Shown here one piece after another: positions 42,883 through 54,100 of a stretch of DNA of 64,000 nt. Positions within the stretch are counted from its first letter, which is position 1; each line of letters begins with the position of its first letter. Source of the stretch: Closterium sp. NIES-65 (taxonomy: Eukaryota > Streptophyta > Zygnematophyceae > Desmidiales > Closteriaceae). The stretch spans positions 186,001-250,000 of the forward strand of contig CANXME010001989.1 of assembly GCA_948144175.1 (NCBI GenBank), read 5' to 3'. Position numbers and translations under genes: made by a program. The notes below the pieces were generated by a model that worked only from the letters and a program-made list of their open reading frames with translations, was not told where the DNA came from and searched no databases.

Positions 42883-43350
42883 CATCCTAAATTCCAAAGT
42901 TCCTATAACAAGAACCTTGACATCAGAGCAGTGAAAACTGAAAGGAAAACCCCTCCATGGTATCTGCTCAATTCCTATAACACGAGGAGAGGAGGAATTG
43001 GATTTGCTGTGAGTTGGACAGAGTGACAATGTTACGGTACCAAGGATTAGTTTGGATGTTACGGTACCAGTTACTCACTCACGCACTCAGCTGCACACCC
43101 TAACATAAAGTGGTAATATTCCTCCGTCCGTACCTGCACTTACTACGATACTTAATTCCTACTTGTTTCCAGACCAGAAAAAAATAACCGTCATACCCCG
43201 GATATACCCCCATGGGGAGCAATACTAAAACATGTTTTTTTTGGGGGGTGAGCTTATAATCGAGTAAATTTATAAGCGCCGGCGTTTATAAAATGGCATA
43301 CCGTATTCTCCCGGACAAAACACCCCCCCATGATACAGCACCCCCGGGTA
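42883..43350. other. Host DNA between elements A and E, no gene seen
   Basis: AT-richer sequence with a direct repeat ATGTTACGGTACCA (near 43028 and 43056). No coding frame, tRNA or LTR was recognised. Confidence 0.5.
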
Positions 43351-43355
43351 GCTTG

Positions 43356-43735
43356 TGTTGGAAACAATAGTTCCTAAGCGCCTCTGTCGTGTCGAAACAC
43401 TAAGGCACAAACGAAGCAGAGCATATCGAGGCACCAGCGAGTCAACCCTCGGAGGTTGAAGTAACTGCTGGAGGTTACGCGAAAGTCAAAGGTCAGCGAC
43501 CTTTGACTTGACAAATACAGCGCGACAGCAAGGACACACAACTGACTCGTTACAAAGCAGTAGCCCGAGTCGTCACTGTATCGAACCGCAACAGCAACAA
43601 GTAAAACAGTTATAACCGTATCCTTTCATATTCCTTGTACTCTTATATAATCTTGTATCTCTTTGCTTTAATCAATTCACTTTGCCCTCACATACTAGCG
43701 CAAGGTGGTTCACAAACTCTTTATTAAGACGCTTC
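43356..43735 (+). repeat. Element E 5' LTR, first part
   Basis: TGTTGGAAACAATAG... It is interrupted by element F with TSD GCTTC. The remaining 67 bp are at 45540-45606. Confidence 0.9.
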
Positions 43736-43971
43736 TGTCGAAAGTAGCTAGTTGCAGTTGGGAACCATGGCTAGGGGCCAAGGTACTAGCTTGAGTGTCG
43801 AGAGAGTAGGGGGAGCAGAAAAGAGCAAAAGGGTGAGTTCACTATAGAGCGAGCAGTACAAATAGGCAAGAATGAAGAAAGGCAAATGGTACACCACCTA
43901 GCAGGAAACTAAGATAACTACACTAGGCTACTGTAGGCATTTATATGAAAGTATACAAATACATTTCAACA
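43736..43971 (-). repeat. Element F 3' LTR (236 bp)
   Basis: Plus strand TGTCGAAAGTAGC...TTTCAACA. Almost identical to 45299-45534. Confidence 0.9.
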
Positions 43972-45298
43972 CACCCCCTAAATGCCTACAGTGGAAACCC
44001 GTGTGTAGCACAAAGTCTGCAGGGGTACAACAGGTGCAGTGGAAGAAACAGAAACAAGCAAGAGCAGTAGTAGCCGGTGCAGGAGTGGCAAATCCAGTTG
44101 TAACACGCCCTCAGCCAAAGCAGAAACAGGTGTAGGGGCGGCAGGTCGCCTGAGGAGCAGGCTCTGTGGCTGCAACATGCAGCAGGACAGTAGCGGCTTG
44201 ACGGCAGCACCTGCAGGCCCCAGCAGCAGAGAGCAAAAACAAAGACAAGTGGCGGCAGGGGCGGCAGCAGGAGGTGCCACGGTAGCAGCGGGTGGCAGCT
44301 GCAGATGCTTCACTGTTTTCCCACCACCCTCTCTTACCCTCCCCCCCACAGCAGCACAAGCGGCAGTGAGAGAGAGAGGAGGAGTGGCTGTTGGCTTTGC
44401 AGAGTCTCTCTCGCCACCCTCTCACACTCCCCCCGTTTCCCTTCACCCTCCCCCCGCAACCTCTCCTCCCCCTTCACGGCGGATCCCGCTGAAGGGAGGG
44501 GTAGGACGGGCTGCAGGCAACTCACACCCGCCACCCCCACATCTCCCTCCCCCCACGGCGGAAACTGCAGAAGGGGGGGTGGGGGGGGGGGGAGGGGGGC
44601 GACGCGTGGCCTCCCAGGGCGCCAAAACAGGCGGCAGAAGGGGCGACGCCCGGCCCCCCCCCCCCCAGGCGGCCCCCCTCAGGTCGCCTCGACAGGCGAC
44701 GGGAAAAGAGGGGGGGGGGGGGGGGGGGGGGCGGGGCGCGGGCCCCGGGTGCGCCGCGATAGGGGACCAGGCATGGCCGGGGTAGGGCCGGGGCAGGGTC
44801 GGGGCTGGGTCGGGGCAGGGAAGGGGGAGGGCCGGGGCAGGGCCAGGGCAAGGCCGGGCCAGGGTCCGTGCAGGGCTGCGGCAGGGCAGGGGCAGGGCCG
44901 GGGCAGGGGCCGTGACGAGGGCCGCGACGAGAGGCCGCAACGGGGGGCCGCGACAGGGGGCCGCGACAGGGGGCCGCGACGGGGGGCCGTGACGTGGGGC
45001 CGCGACGTGGGGCCGCGACGAGGGGCCGCGACGTGGGGCCGCGACGGGGGGCCGCGACAGGGCGACGGGGCAGGGCCGGGCGACAGGGCAGAGCCGGGAC
45101 GAGGCCGTGACGGGGCCGCGACAGGGCCGCGACGGGGTCGCGAAGGGGCCACGAAGGGGCCACTAAGGGCCGCGACGGGCAGTAGGGCAGAGCGCGAAAC
45201 GCGCTAAAGGCAGTTTAGGAAAAAAAAATAGTTTAAAGTTGGTGGGCCCATGAAGTAGTTGAAAATAGCAGGCCAGGTTGTTACGTGCTCTGATACCA

Positions 45299-45534
45299 TG
45301 TCAAAAGTAGCTAGTTGCAGTTGGGAACCATGGATAGGGGCCAAGGTACTAGCTTGAGTGTCGAGAGAGTAGGGGGAGCAGAAAAGAGCAAAAGGGTGAG
45401 TTCACTATAGAGCGAGCAGTACAAATAGGCAAGAATGAAGAAAGGCAAATGGTACACCACCTAGCAGGAAACTAAGATAACTACACTAGGCTACTGTAGG
45501 CATTTATATGAAAGTATACAAATACATTTCAACA
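45299..45534 (-). repeat. Element F 5' LTR (236 bp)
   Basis: Plus strand TGTCAAAAGTAGC...TTTCAACA, bordered on the left by CTCTGATACCA, the complement of a canonical Copia PBS. Confidence 0.9.
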
Positions 45535-45539
45535 GCTTC

Positions 45540-45606
45540 CGCTACTACATCAACTCTACCCAGAATTCACCTCTGCAAAGATCCTAAGGGCTTTTTCAGC
45601 CCAACA
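45540..45606 (+). repeat. Element E 5' LTR, remaining 67 bp
   Basis: Matches the end of the 3' LTR (58685-58751) and is followed by the PBS TGGTATGAGAGC. Confidence 0.9.
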
Positions 45607-45610
45607 TGGT

Positions 45611-46890
45611 ATGAGAGCTATCAGGGGGAATTCGACTTATATGCCAACAGTGTCAATCAGCATGGTTACACAAAAGGGAAGGAGCAACTCCAACGGATCC
45701 CAGGGCACTACTCCTACTCCACCTCCTGCCTCTGGCCTACAGACAGAGGAGGGCACGGCAACAAGACCTAGAGCAACATCTACAGAGACTCCCGCAAATC
45801 ATCCTGCGGACTTCGACCAGAGCATGATGGAGAAGTTCTTCTCCTTCATGTCCTTCTACGAGCAACATCAGCAATCGGCACCTGCGCAATCACACAACAG
45901 CAACAACAACGGAGCAACACCGATGAGTCTCGACGGCTCATCGTATGCACGAGGAAATCAGCAACAACAGCCTACCTTTGCTCCGTACGAGCGCGGATCC
46001 ATCAGCTTCATGCCACACCCACAGCCCTCACCTGGACAAGAAAAACAACTGGACACACTACAAGTTCAGTCCCAGTTCGCACATATTCTGAAGATGCATA
46101 CGTCAAGACCTTTCGATGGAAAGGATTTCTTCACCTGGTCGTTCGAGTTTGAGCTGATGATGGAAGGCGCGCAGATACTCGGGTTCTTCGACGGGTCCCT
46201 GCCATACCCAACAAACGGCACACAGTACGAGAAGCAGCAGTACACCTATCAGTCAATGATGGCGTACACAATCCTACTGAGAAATATCACCCCGACTCAA
46301 CAGCAGAACATAAGGACTTACCGAGGTTACGATAACTCTGCGGAGCTCGCGTACAACCACCTGAAGAGCCTGTATCAAGCAACAGACAGTGTAAGTCAAA
46401 GTCGGTTAATGGCGCATCTGACAACGATTGAAATGAAACCAGGGGAGAAAGGAATGGCGTATATCAGTTGATGTCGCGAATTGCGCAACAAGCTTCTTCG
46501 ATGCGGAGGGTCGATTTCTGAAGACGCCTTCGTGACAGTCATCATCGGCGGCCTCGGTCCTCAATGGCGCGCCACAAAAGCCATCCTCCGAGCTCACGGA
46601 AGAATCTCCGAAGCAGCGCTCTGCGCCGAAATCCATGCCGAGCAGCAAGACATGGACCTGCAAGAAGAACGACACAGAAAGAAGACTTCAGCACCAGAGT
46701 TCGCGTTCCACACCCAGTGACACTACAACAACAACAACAACCGGCAGCAACAGCTGAAGCCAGTAGATCCGTTTTGCCACATCTGCAAAACTTCAGGACA
46801 CCCGCGCACGCACTGCCTGAATCATCAACAATCAACAACCCCGCAGCGGCAACTTCGGCCTTCAAGCAGCCAAGTCGCCTCAGCGCAGAC
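45611..46890 (+). pseudogene. Element E Gag
   Basis: The frame 45611-46471 carries the Gag N-terminus (Gln/Asn-rich) and capsid region (PFDGKDFFTWSFEFELMMEG, IRTYRGYDNSAELAYNHLKS). TGA at 46469 is followed in the same frame by RELRNKLLRCGGSISEDAF and, after a further stop near 46718, by a canonical knuckle CHICKTSGHPRTHC. It would package the element RNA. Not intact here. Confidence 0.85.
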
Positions 46891-46969
46891 AAATCCTACG
46901 ACTCAGATTCAAGCTTCAAAGACTTCAACAGGACAACCTGCACAAGAAGCAAGAAAAATCGTCAGCTGC

Positions 46970-49900
46970 ATGACAAAGATAACAGACTCCTGCATCACCG
47001 AGTCACCACCACACTACTCACCGGAAGAACAACTCAACGAAACCACACCCCGCCACGAGTCACTTCAGCCGAACCCGACATATGCCGCCATCGCTCAAAG
47101 CGAACCATCCGGAAGGGACACTTGGTTCTTGGACAGTTGCTGCGGACAGCACATGTGTTCCTCAGGACGCTTCGTTCAACTGAGAACACCAGCTTCAACG
47201 CTAAGTCGTCATTACAGTCGCCAACAATCAAAACCTGCGAATATGACGACAAGGCGTAGTTCAACTCCAGTCAAGGGAAACAAATGTCGTACTACAGATG
47301 TCAAAGGTACTAATCGCGGAAGGACTCGGCTACAACTTACTGAGCGTCAGCCAGCTAATGGCGAAGGGGATTCATCTCGAAGCAGACAGTACCACTCAAG
47401 AATTCAAGCTGTATCACGGGAGAGGAGGACTCTACATCGGCAGGGCGGTCCTCAAGAACAACGTCTTCGTTCTTGATTTCGTCCTTGACCTTGGCACTGC
47501 CGACAGCGACGCCATCGTCAACTTCACCGACTGGACACACCCTCCGGACCTTGATCCAGACTTCAGTCAAGAAGGCTTCTGGTACTCACACACCATCCCT
47601 GAAGCAGAAAGAACAAGGGCGTTAGCAACAATCCTAGACAACATCGGCAGCAGCAGAGACAACATCGGCAGCAGCAGAAACAACATCGGCAGCAGCAGAG
47701 ACAACATCGGCAGCAGCAGAGACAACATCGGCAGCAGCAGAGACAACATCGGCAGCAGCAGAGACAACATCGGCAGCAGCAGAACCATCAACGGCAGCAG
47801 CAGGAATGTCAACACCAGCTGCTGGTCCTTCAACGACACCACTCCTCATCAACGACACACCACCAACACCAGCACAACAACTGCACCCAGCACCACGAGA
47901 AGTTCATCGCAACACCAACTTCACCGCCAGCTTCTACTCCAACTCCGACATGTACCAACGATCACTCGGACATCGCGCCAACGAAAGCACCTGGCACGCA
48001 CGGTTGGGACACCCAAGCAACACAGTATTAAACAACACAATAAGAGCAGGAGTACTTGACAAGGACTCACTCCTACTAACCGACGGACGGGAACTTCAAC
48101 GAGGGCGAGGAACGTGCTTCACCTGCCCTGAAGGCGACTTACCGCATCGACCATTCGCATCACATCACAACCCAAGCGCTCCCGCGTACGCACCACTCGA
48201 GAAGGTGTACAGCGATATCCTGTTCAATTGGGAACCAGGACAAGTCACATACAACTACACTATCACCTTCATCGACGCCGCCACCCGTTACGTCTGGCAC
48301 CTAAACCTACCCAGCCGCGACATGGCATTCGCAGCCTTCGTTGCCTGGCTACCAGTAGCAGAGAGAGAGTCGGGCGTACAACTGAAAAGCTTACAGTCAG
48401 ACGGAGGAGGAGAATACCCCTCTCAGCGGTTCAAGTAGTACCTGGCGGAAAGGGGAATCAAGCAGCTCATCTCCCTTCCCTACGCCCATCAGCAGCAAGG
48501 AGTAGCAGAGAGAATGAACAGGACCCTGCAGAACACCATGCGCAAACTGCTACGTGGCATGCGGCTACCCAACCACCAATGGCCTGTAGCAATGGACCAC
48601 GCTTTCATGCTGCACAATTTGTTGTCGTCGTCATCGCTTCTGAACAACGCATCACCGCATCTGCTATGGACAAGGAAACAGGGCAGCACAAAAATGTTAC
48701 GAGTTTTCGGGTGCATGGTACAGTACCGACCCCCAGCAGCACGAGCGGGCCGATTTTCCCAACGAGCACAGTAGGGACTACACCTGGGCATCGAAAAGAA
48801 CTACAACGCGTGGAAAATCTTCGACGTCCACTCAAAGGAAACAGTAGCAGCACGTGACGTAATTTTCTATGAACGACTCACGCTCCAGACGTACCTTGCC
48901 AACTTGCAAGAAGACGAAGACCCCACAGGTGGCCTTCGTGGTGACCGAGCCTTCACCTCAGCAGCGGACGAAGCAGACTGGGACGAGCAGAATGTGGACA
49001 GCGCATCAAAAGAAGCCGGACCTCTTCCGTTCTGCTCCGTCGACGTTCCCATGGACGAAGACAACCCTCGCGAAAGTGCCAACGCCGAAACCTTCTACCA
49101 CTTCGCCGACAACGGTTACGTAACACATGTGACAGTCAACACCAATGAAGCAAAACGAGTAGGACCAAATCTCATACCTGATCCAGAAACAGGAGACGAA
49201 GCAGCTTATCCCGAGGATGTAAATCTTCCTCGCTACTCACAGAGTGGACTGCAGATCCTCGGGCTCGTTACCGCAGTCCACAGCTCCGTCGTTCCTAAAG
49301 AGCCTGCGACGGTTCATCAGGCTCTGGGGGGGGGAACATAAAGAAAAATGGTGCGAAGCCATGGACAAGGAGTTGAAGGCACTGGAGGAACGCAACACGT
49401 GGAAGGTGGTTCCTATCGGTGTGGCACGGAACAAGACAAAAACTCACCGGAAAATGGGTCTTCCGTGTGAAGACAAAGGCCGATGGCACCATCGACAAAT
49501 TCAAAACACGCTGGGTCGTTCGTGGCTTCGACCAAGAGCACGGCCGCGACTTCACCGAAACATTCGCTCCAGTCAGCCGACACACCTCGCTACGCATCCT
49601 TCTCGCGATCGCCGCCATGAAGAAGAAGAAGCTAAGGCAAATCGACGTCGCCAATGCATTCCTCTACGCACCCGTCGACGCCGAGATCTTCGTCGAGCTA
49701 CCACACGGCTCCAGCACGGACTCGAAACACGTCTGACAACTACTCAAGTCACTCTACGGCATCAAGCAAGCCCCGCGACTATGGCAACAATACCTACACG
49801 CTTGCCTCATTCGCATCGGCTTCAAGCAACTACCGCACGACCAGGGCATGTACCGGCTCTCGAAAGGTACCGACTACGTCCTACTAATCGTCTACGTAGA

Positions 49901-50832
49901 CGACCTACTCTACATTGGCTCAACCGAAGGTATTACAACCTGGTTCGAAGGGCAAGACCTCACACTCACAGTCTCACCTACCGTCATACAGTACCTCAGC
50001 CTCAACATCCGAGAAGAAGAAGACGCTATCTACCTCAGCGCCGCGAAATACGCCGACACCATAGCCAAGCGTTTCGCACTCACACCAGCAGCTTATCTCC
50101 ACACCGTACCGCTACACGACAGTAAACAACAAGGAAGGCTCCGCTCTACTCAAGCCCGCCGGCATCCGCGACTATCAAAGAAAGTTGGGCTGCCTTCTCT
50201 TCGCAGCTGACACCTGCCGCCCAGATCTATCCTACTCTGCAAGCCAGCTCACCACCTACCTCAAGAGGCCTGAAGCAGAACATCTGGCGGAACTCGACTG
50301 CGCTCTTCACTACCTTGTCAGTACCCCGACGGTCGGACTGACTTATCATAAGAACGCAACTACAACGCCTAAGCTAATCGGCTACGTCGACGCAGATCAC
50401 GCAGGCGACTCCGACAACAAGCGATCACGCACCGGCTACATCTACCGTCTCGAGCCTATCGGGCCTATCTCCTGGCAATCGAGCAAGCAAGAACTAATTG
50501 CTCTCTCGTCAGCTGAAGCAGAATATATTGCACTCTGCTCAGCCACCAAGGAAGGACTCTATCTTCGCGAGCTACTGGAAGAAGCGAAGTTAGCCGAGTT
50601 ACACAACTTCAACCTGTTCTGCGACAACCAGTCGGCAATTCGCATCGCCAACAAGAACGGCTTCGCGAACAGGACGAAACACATCGCCCTACGATATTTC
50701 TTCGTGAAGGACGAGATCGAGAAAGGAAGGCTTGAGCTTTCATACTGCCCCACGTCCGAGATGGCAGCTGATTGCGTGACCAAGAAGCTCGGAAAACAGA
50801 AGTTCGAATATTGCATGCTGCTGACTGGACAG
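46970..50832 (+). pseudogene. Element E protease, integrase, RT and RNase H
   Basis: In order: protease GRDTWFLDSCCGQHM; a linker with DNIGSSR repeats; integrase (WHARLGHPSNTVLN, CFTCPEG, YSDILFN, LQSDGGGEYPS, QQGVAERMNRTL); RT (KLTGKWVFRVKTKADGTIDK, RQIDVANAFLYAPVD, YVDDLLYIG); RNase H (YVDADHAGDSD, SSAEAEYIAL, CDNQSAIRIANK, EMAADCVTKK). Stops occur near 48436, 48772 and 49734, with frameshifts near 47200, 49330 (poly-G), 49440 and 50130. The integrase D,D,E and RT YVDD residues persist. The 3' end meets element G at 50832. Confidence 0.9.
47638..47790 (+). repeat. 21-bp tandem repeat (DNIGSSR), about seven copies
   Basis: Units GACAACATCGGCAGCAGCAG + A encode Asp-Asn-Ile-Gly-Ser-Ser-Arg in the protease-integrase linker of element E. 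Copies are nearly identical, so the expansion is recent. Confidence 0.95.
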
Positions 50833-50962
50833 TGTGAAATGAGTAAGCAGGAAAATGGAATGACTAAGGAAAGATTGGGTACAAATACAACCCTAGAAAC
50901 CCTGTACCCCATATGTGCTACCCCACTATAGCCTACAGCAACTATGTCATATAAATCTGACA
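50833..50962 (-). repeat. Element G 3' LTR (130 bp)
   Basis: In element orientation TGTCAGATTTATATG...CATTTCACA. The plus strand is TGTGAAATG...AATCTGACA. Confidence 0.95.
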
Positions 50963-51168
50963 CACCCCCATAGGCAAAGTGGGGGAGAACAAGGGGTCAC
51001 AAGACCAGTCAAGCAAAGCAAAGCAAGCTCAGGGTGGATCACAAAGTCACCACACAGTCCGAGCACAAGAGAAGGGCCAGAGGCCAGTTCACATGCAGGA
51101 GTACAGGCATATATATAAAACTAGACAAACAAGAGCAGGCATATATATATGTCACAGTACAAGTGAAG

Positions 51169-54100
51169 TCAAGAGGAGAGCAAGTGAGGCAAGACAGGCA
51201 CAAGACCCAACTGGGTGCAAAAGCGCTGATGGTCACAAGGCGCGAGTGCCTTGGTGAACACATCAGCAGTGTTGGCCTCAGAGGCCACGTACGCAAGTCG
51301 CAACTGACCACGCTGCTGCAGCTCACGAGCAAGGAAGTAGCGGAGAGCAATGTGCTTCGTTCTGTGCTCCAAGCGCTGCTCTCGACACAAGGCCAGCATA
51401 GCCTTGTTGTCTACGTACAGCACTGGAGGAGAACGAGGCGGCTCTCCAAGGTCAGTCAGCAGGTAGGTGAGCCAGCGAAGCTCCTGTGCAGCCATGGCCC
51501 CGGCGTAGATCTCAGCCTCACAACTGGAGCCGAGAACCGAAGACGAGCGAGTAGACCGCCACGAGACAGAGCCGGAACCAAGGCTGAAGGTGTAACCCTG
51601 TGACGACCGCTGCGTAGCCTGGTCGTCAGCCCAAGAAGCGTCCGCGTGGCCGGTAAGGACCACTGGACTCCGCCCTCCAAGCACTAGCCCCATGCCCGAC
51701 GTACTGCACAGGTAGCGCAATACCCTCTTCGCTGCAGCCATGTGCTCCGGTCTGTGTCTCCCAGGAGCAACATAGCGTGCAAGAATGCTCAGAGGGTATG
51801 CAAGGTCAGGTCGTGTGCAGGTCATCAGGTGCATGAGGCAGCCAACAAGCTCTGCATACGAACCACTCGACTCTACGGACTCATCCGAAGGCAGAGCTGA
51901 GAGTGAGTGGCGAGTAGGCAGAGGAGTGGCCTGAGGCGAGGAGTACGTGAAGCCGAAGCGCTGAAGGACCTGCTGCACCATGTGTGACTGAGTCAAGGTA
52001 ATGGTGCGGCGTGCTCTGTCCCGAGTGATCTGCAAGCCAAGGTAGCTGCGCAGTTCACCCAGGTCTGTGCACGTGTGTCTCTTCAGCAGCTCGGACTTCA
52101 CGTAGGCGAGTCCAGCAGTGTCTGCTGTGGCAAAGACCAAGTCGTCGACGTACACGAGGATGTAGAACGGCGGCAGGGAAGTGTCGGTGCGAAGAAACAG
52201 CGACGGGTCAGCAGTAGAAGGAGCAAACCCAAGAGCCGCAAGCGTAGTCCTCAGTGTGTCATGCCACTCACGCGGTGCCTGGCGGAGACCGTAGACTGGC
52301 CGTCGGAGGCTCCACTGGGTGCCAGGAGGGAAAGTCCCAGTGAAGCCAGGTGGACGGCGAAGCCAGATCTCCTCGTGTAGGCTACCCTGCAAGAACGCAG
52401 TGCTGAAGTCGAGAGAGTGAAGCTCGTAGTCGCGCTGAGCGGCTATGTGCAGCAGCACCCGAAGAGTAGTCATCTTCGGGGTGGGAGAGAAGGTCTGAAA
52501 GTAGTCAACTCCCTGCCGCTGACTGAAGCCACGAGCAACGTACCGTGCCTTGAAGACAGGTGGAGAGCCCGGCGGCCGCTTCACCCTGAAGATCCACATG
52601 CCACTGACGATGTTCGCCCCAGGGGGGGGAACCGCGTCAACGTAGGTGCCTGTGGACTTCCAGGAAGCCATCTCTGCATCCATAGCTACCTGCCACTGAG
52701 AGGAGTAGGGACCCTCTACGGCCTCCGCGTAAGAACGCGGAGTCGGGATGTCTAGTGCATCCGGGTCTCCCTCAGGGGCAAGCATTACAGACGTGAGATG
52801 AGGTGAAGCAGCCGCTAGACACTGTAACTCCTCCTGCCTGTCCTCTAGGACGTCCGTGCTAAGAGCACACTCACCCCCGACGGACGGAGGACAGACAGAC
52901 GCAGACTCAGCAACAAGACTAGCAGCGTAGTCGAGACGACAGCGAGCAGCAAAGTCGACGAGCTCAGCGACTAGAGCAGACGCAGCAGTGGACTCAAAAG
53001 AGGGGTCAGTGACGACAGTAGCAAGCAGACGTGTGATAGTAGGACTGGCAGCACGAAGAGAGTCCGACTCAGGGTCGGCAAGCGCAGGAAGAGAGGACTC
53101 AGGAGGAGAAGGCAAAGGGGCACGCAGAGGAGCAGTGGACGGACGCAAAGACATCCGGTGCGTGCCAGGGACAGGAGGAGGACGCTGACGCGAACTGCGA
53201 CCACTAGCGCGAGCAGCACGAACAGGCGACGCGGGACGAGACGCAGGCTCACGACGCTCAGCAAGACCTCCAGTAGGACCAGTGTAAGGAGAGGGAGCAG
53301 GCAGTGGAGAGGAAGGCTCCAGTAGGGACTGCGACTGGACAGGCGGTGGACCCTCTACCGGAGGAGAAAGACCAAGAACCTGCTGCAAGAGCGGAACGAA
53401 GTACGGCCGAGGCCGCGCGGCAGCTCCAGACGCAGCAGGGTCTGCACCAGCAGCCTCAGCGATAGCACCAGCGCCACCCACACCTCCAGTGGCAGGACCA
53501 ACAGCAGTAGGCTCAGCACCAGCTCCCTCAGCAGCTCCAGCTCCAGGAGGACCCGCAGGTCCAGCAGCTCCGGGACCGGCAGCACCCGCACCCACGACGG
53601 TCGAAGAAGCTCCAGCTCCAGCTCCAGCAGCACCTCCAGACTCAGCAGCACGCCTCCAGCGGCGAGCGAACCACTCGCGCAGCTCCTGTGGAGAGAGGGG
53701 CTCCCGGCGAGACGCAGCAGCAGGAGAAACCCCAGGCTCAGCAGCTCCAGACGCAGCACCCCCAGGCTCAGCAGCTCCCAGCTCAGCACCTCCAGGCTCA
53801 GTAGCTCCCGACCCAGCACCCCCAGACCCCGCACCCCCAGGCACAGCACCCCCCGGTTCAGCACCCCCAGGCTCCGCACCCTCCGCAGTAGCACCCTCAG
53901 GCCCAGCACCCCCAGCAGTAGCACCCCCAGGCTCAGCACCCCCGCGCACAGCACCCCCAGAGTCAGCACCCCCAGGCTCAGCACCCGCAGCAGCACCAGA
54001 GTCACCAGTAACCTCGACCGGGTCAACGGCGTCTACCTGGGACACACCTGAGGGGGCAGGAACCTGAGGGGGGAGGGGGTCTACCGGGGGGGGAACCGGC

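Larger units (their letters stand above)
43736..45534 (-). mobile_element. Element F: non-autonomous LTR element inside element E's LTR
   Basis: LTRs 43736-43971 and 45299-45534 (236 bp, nearly identical), TSD GCTTC (43731-43735 and 45535-45539). The minus orientation is set by the PBS TGGTATCAGAGC (rc of 45287-45298) and a TTAGGGGGTG PPT beside 43971. The 1.3-kb interior has GC-rich tandem repeats (44740-45180), homopolymer G runs and no gag or pol motif. It must depend on another element's proteins. Confidence 0.9.

Noticed and set aside
44039..45207. Possible protein genes in element F
   Set aside because: The frames cover homopolymer G runs and GGGCCGCGACG arrays and contain no gag or pol motif. 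F is better read as non-autonomous.
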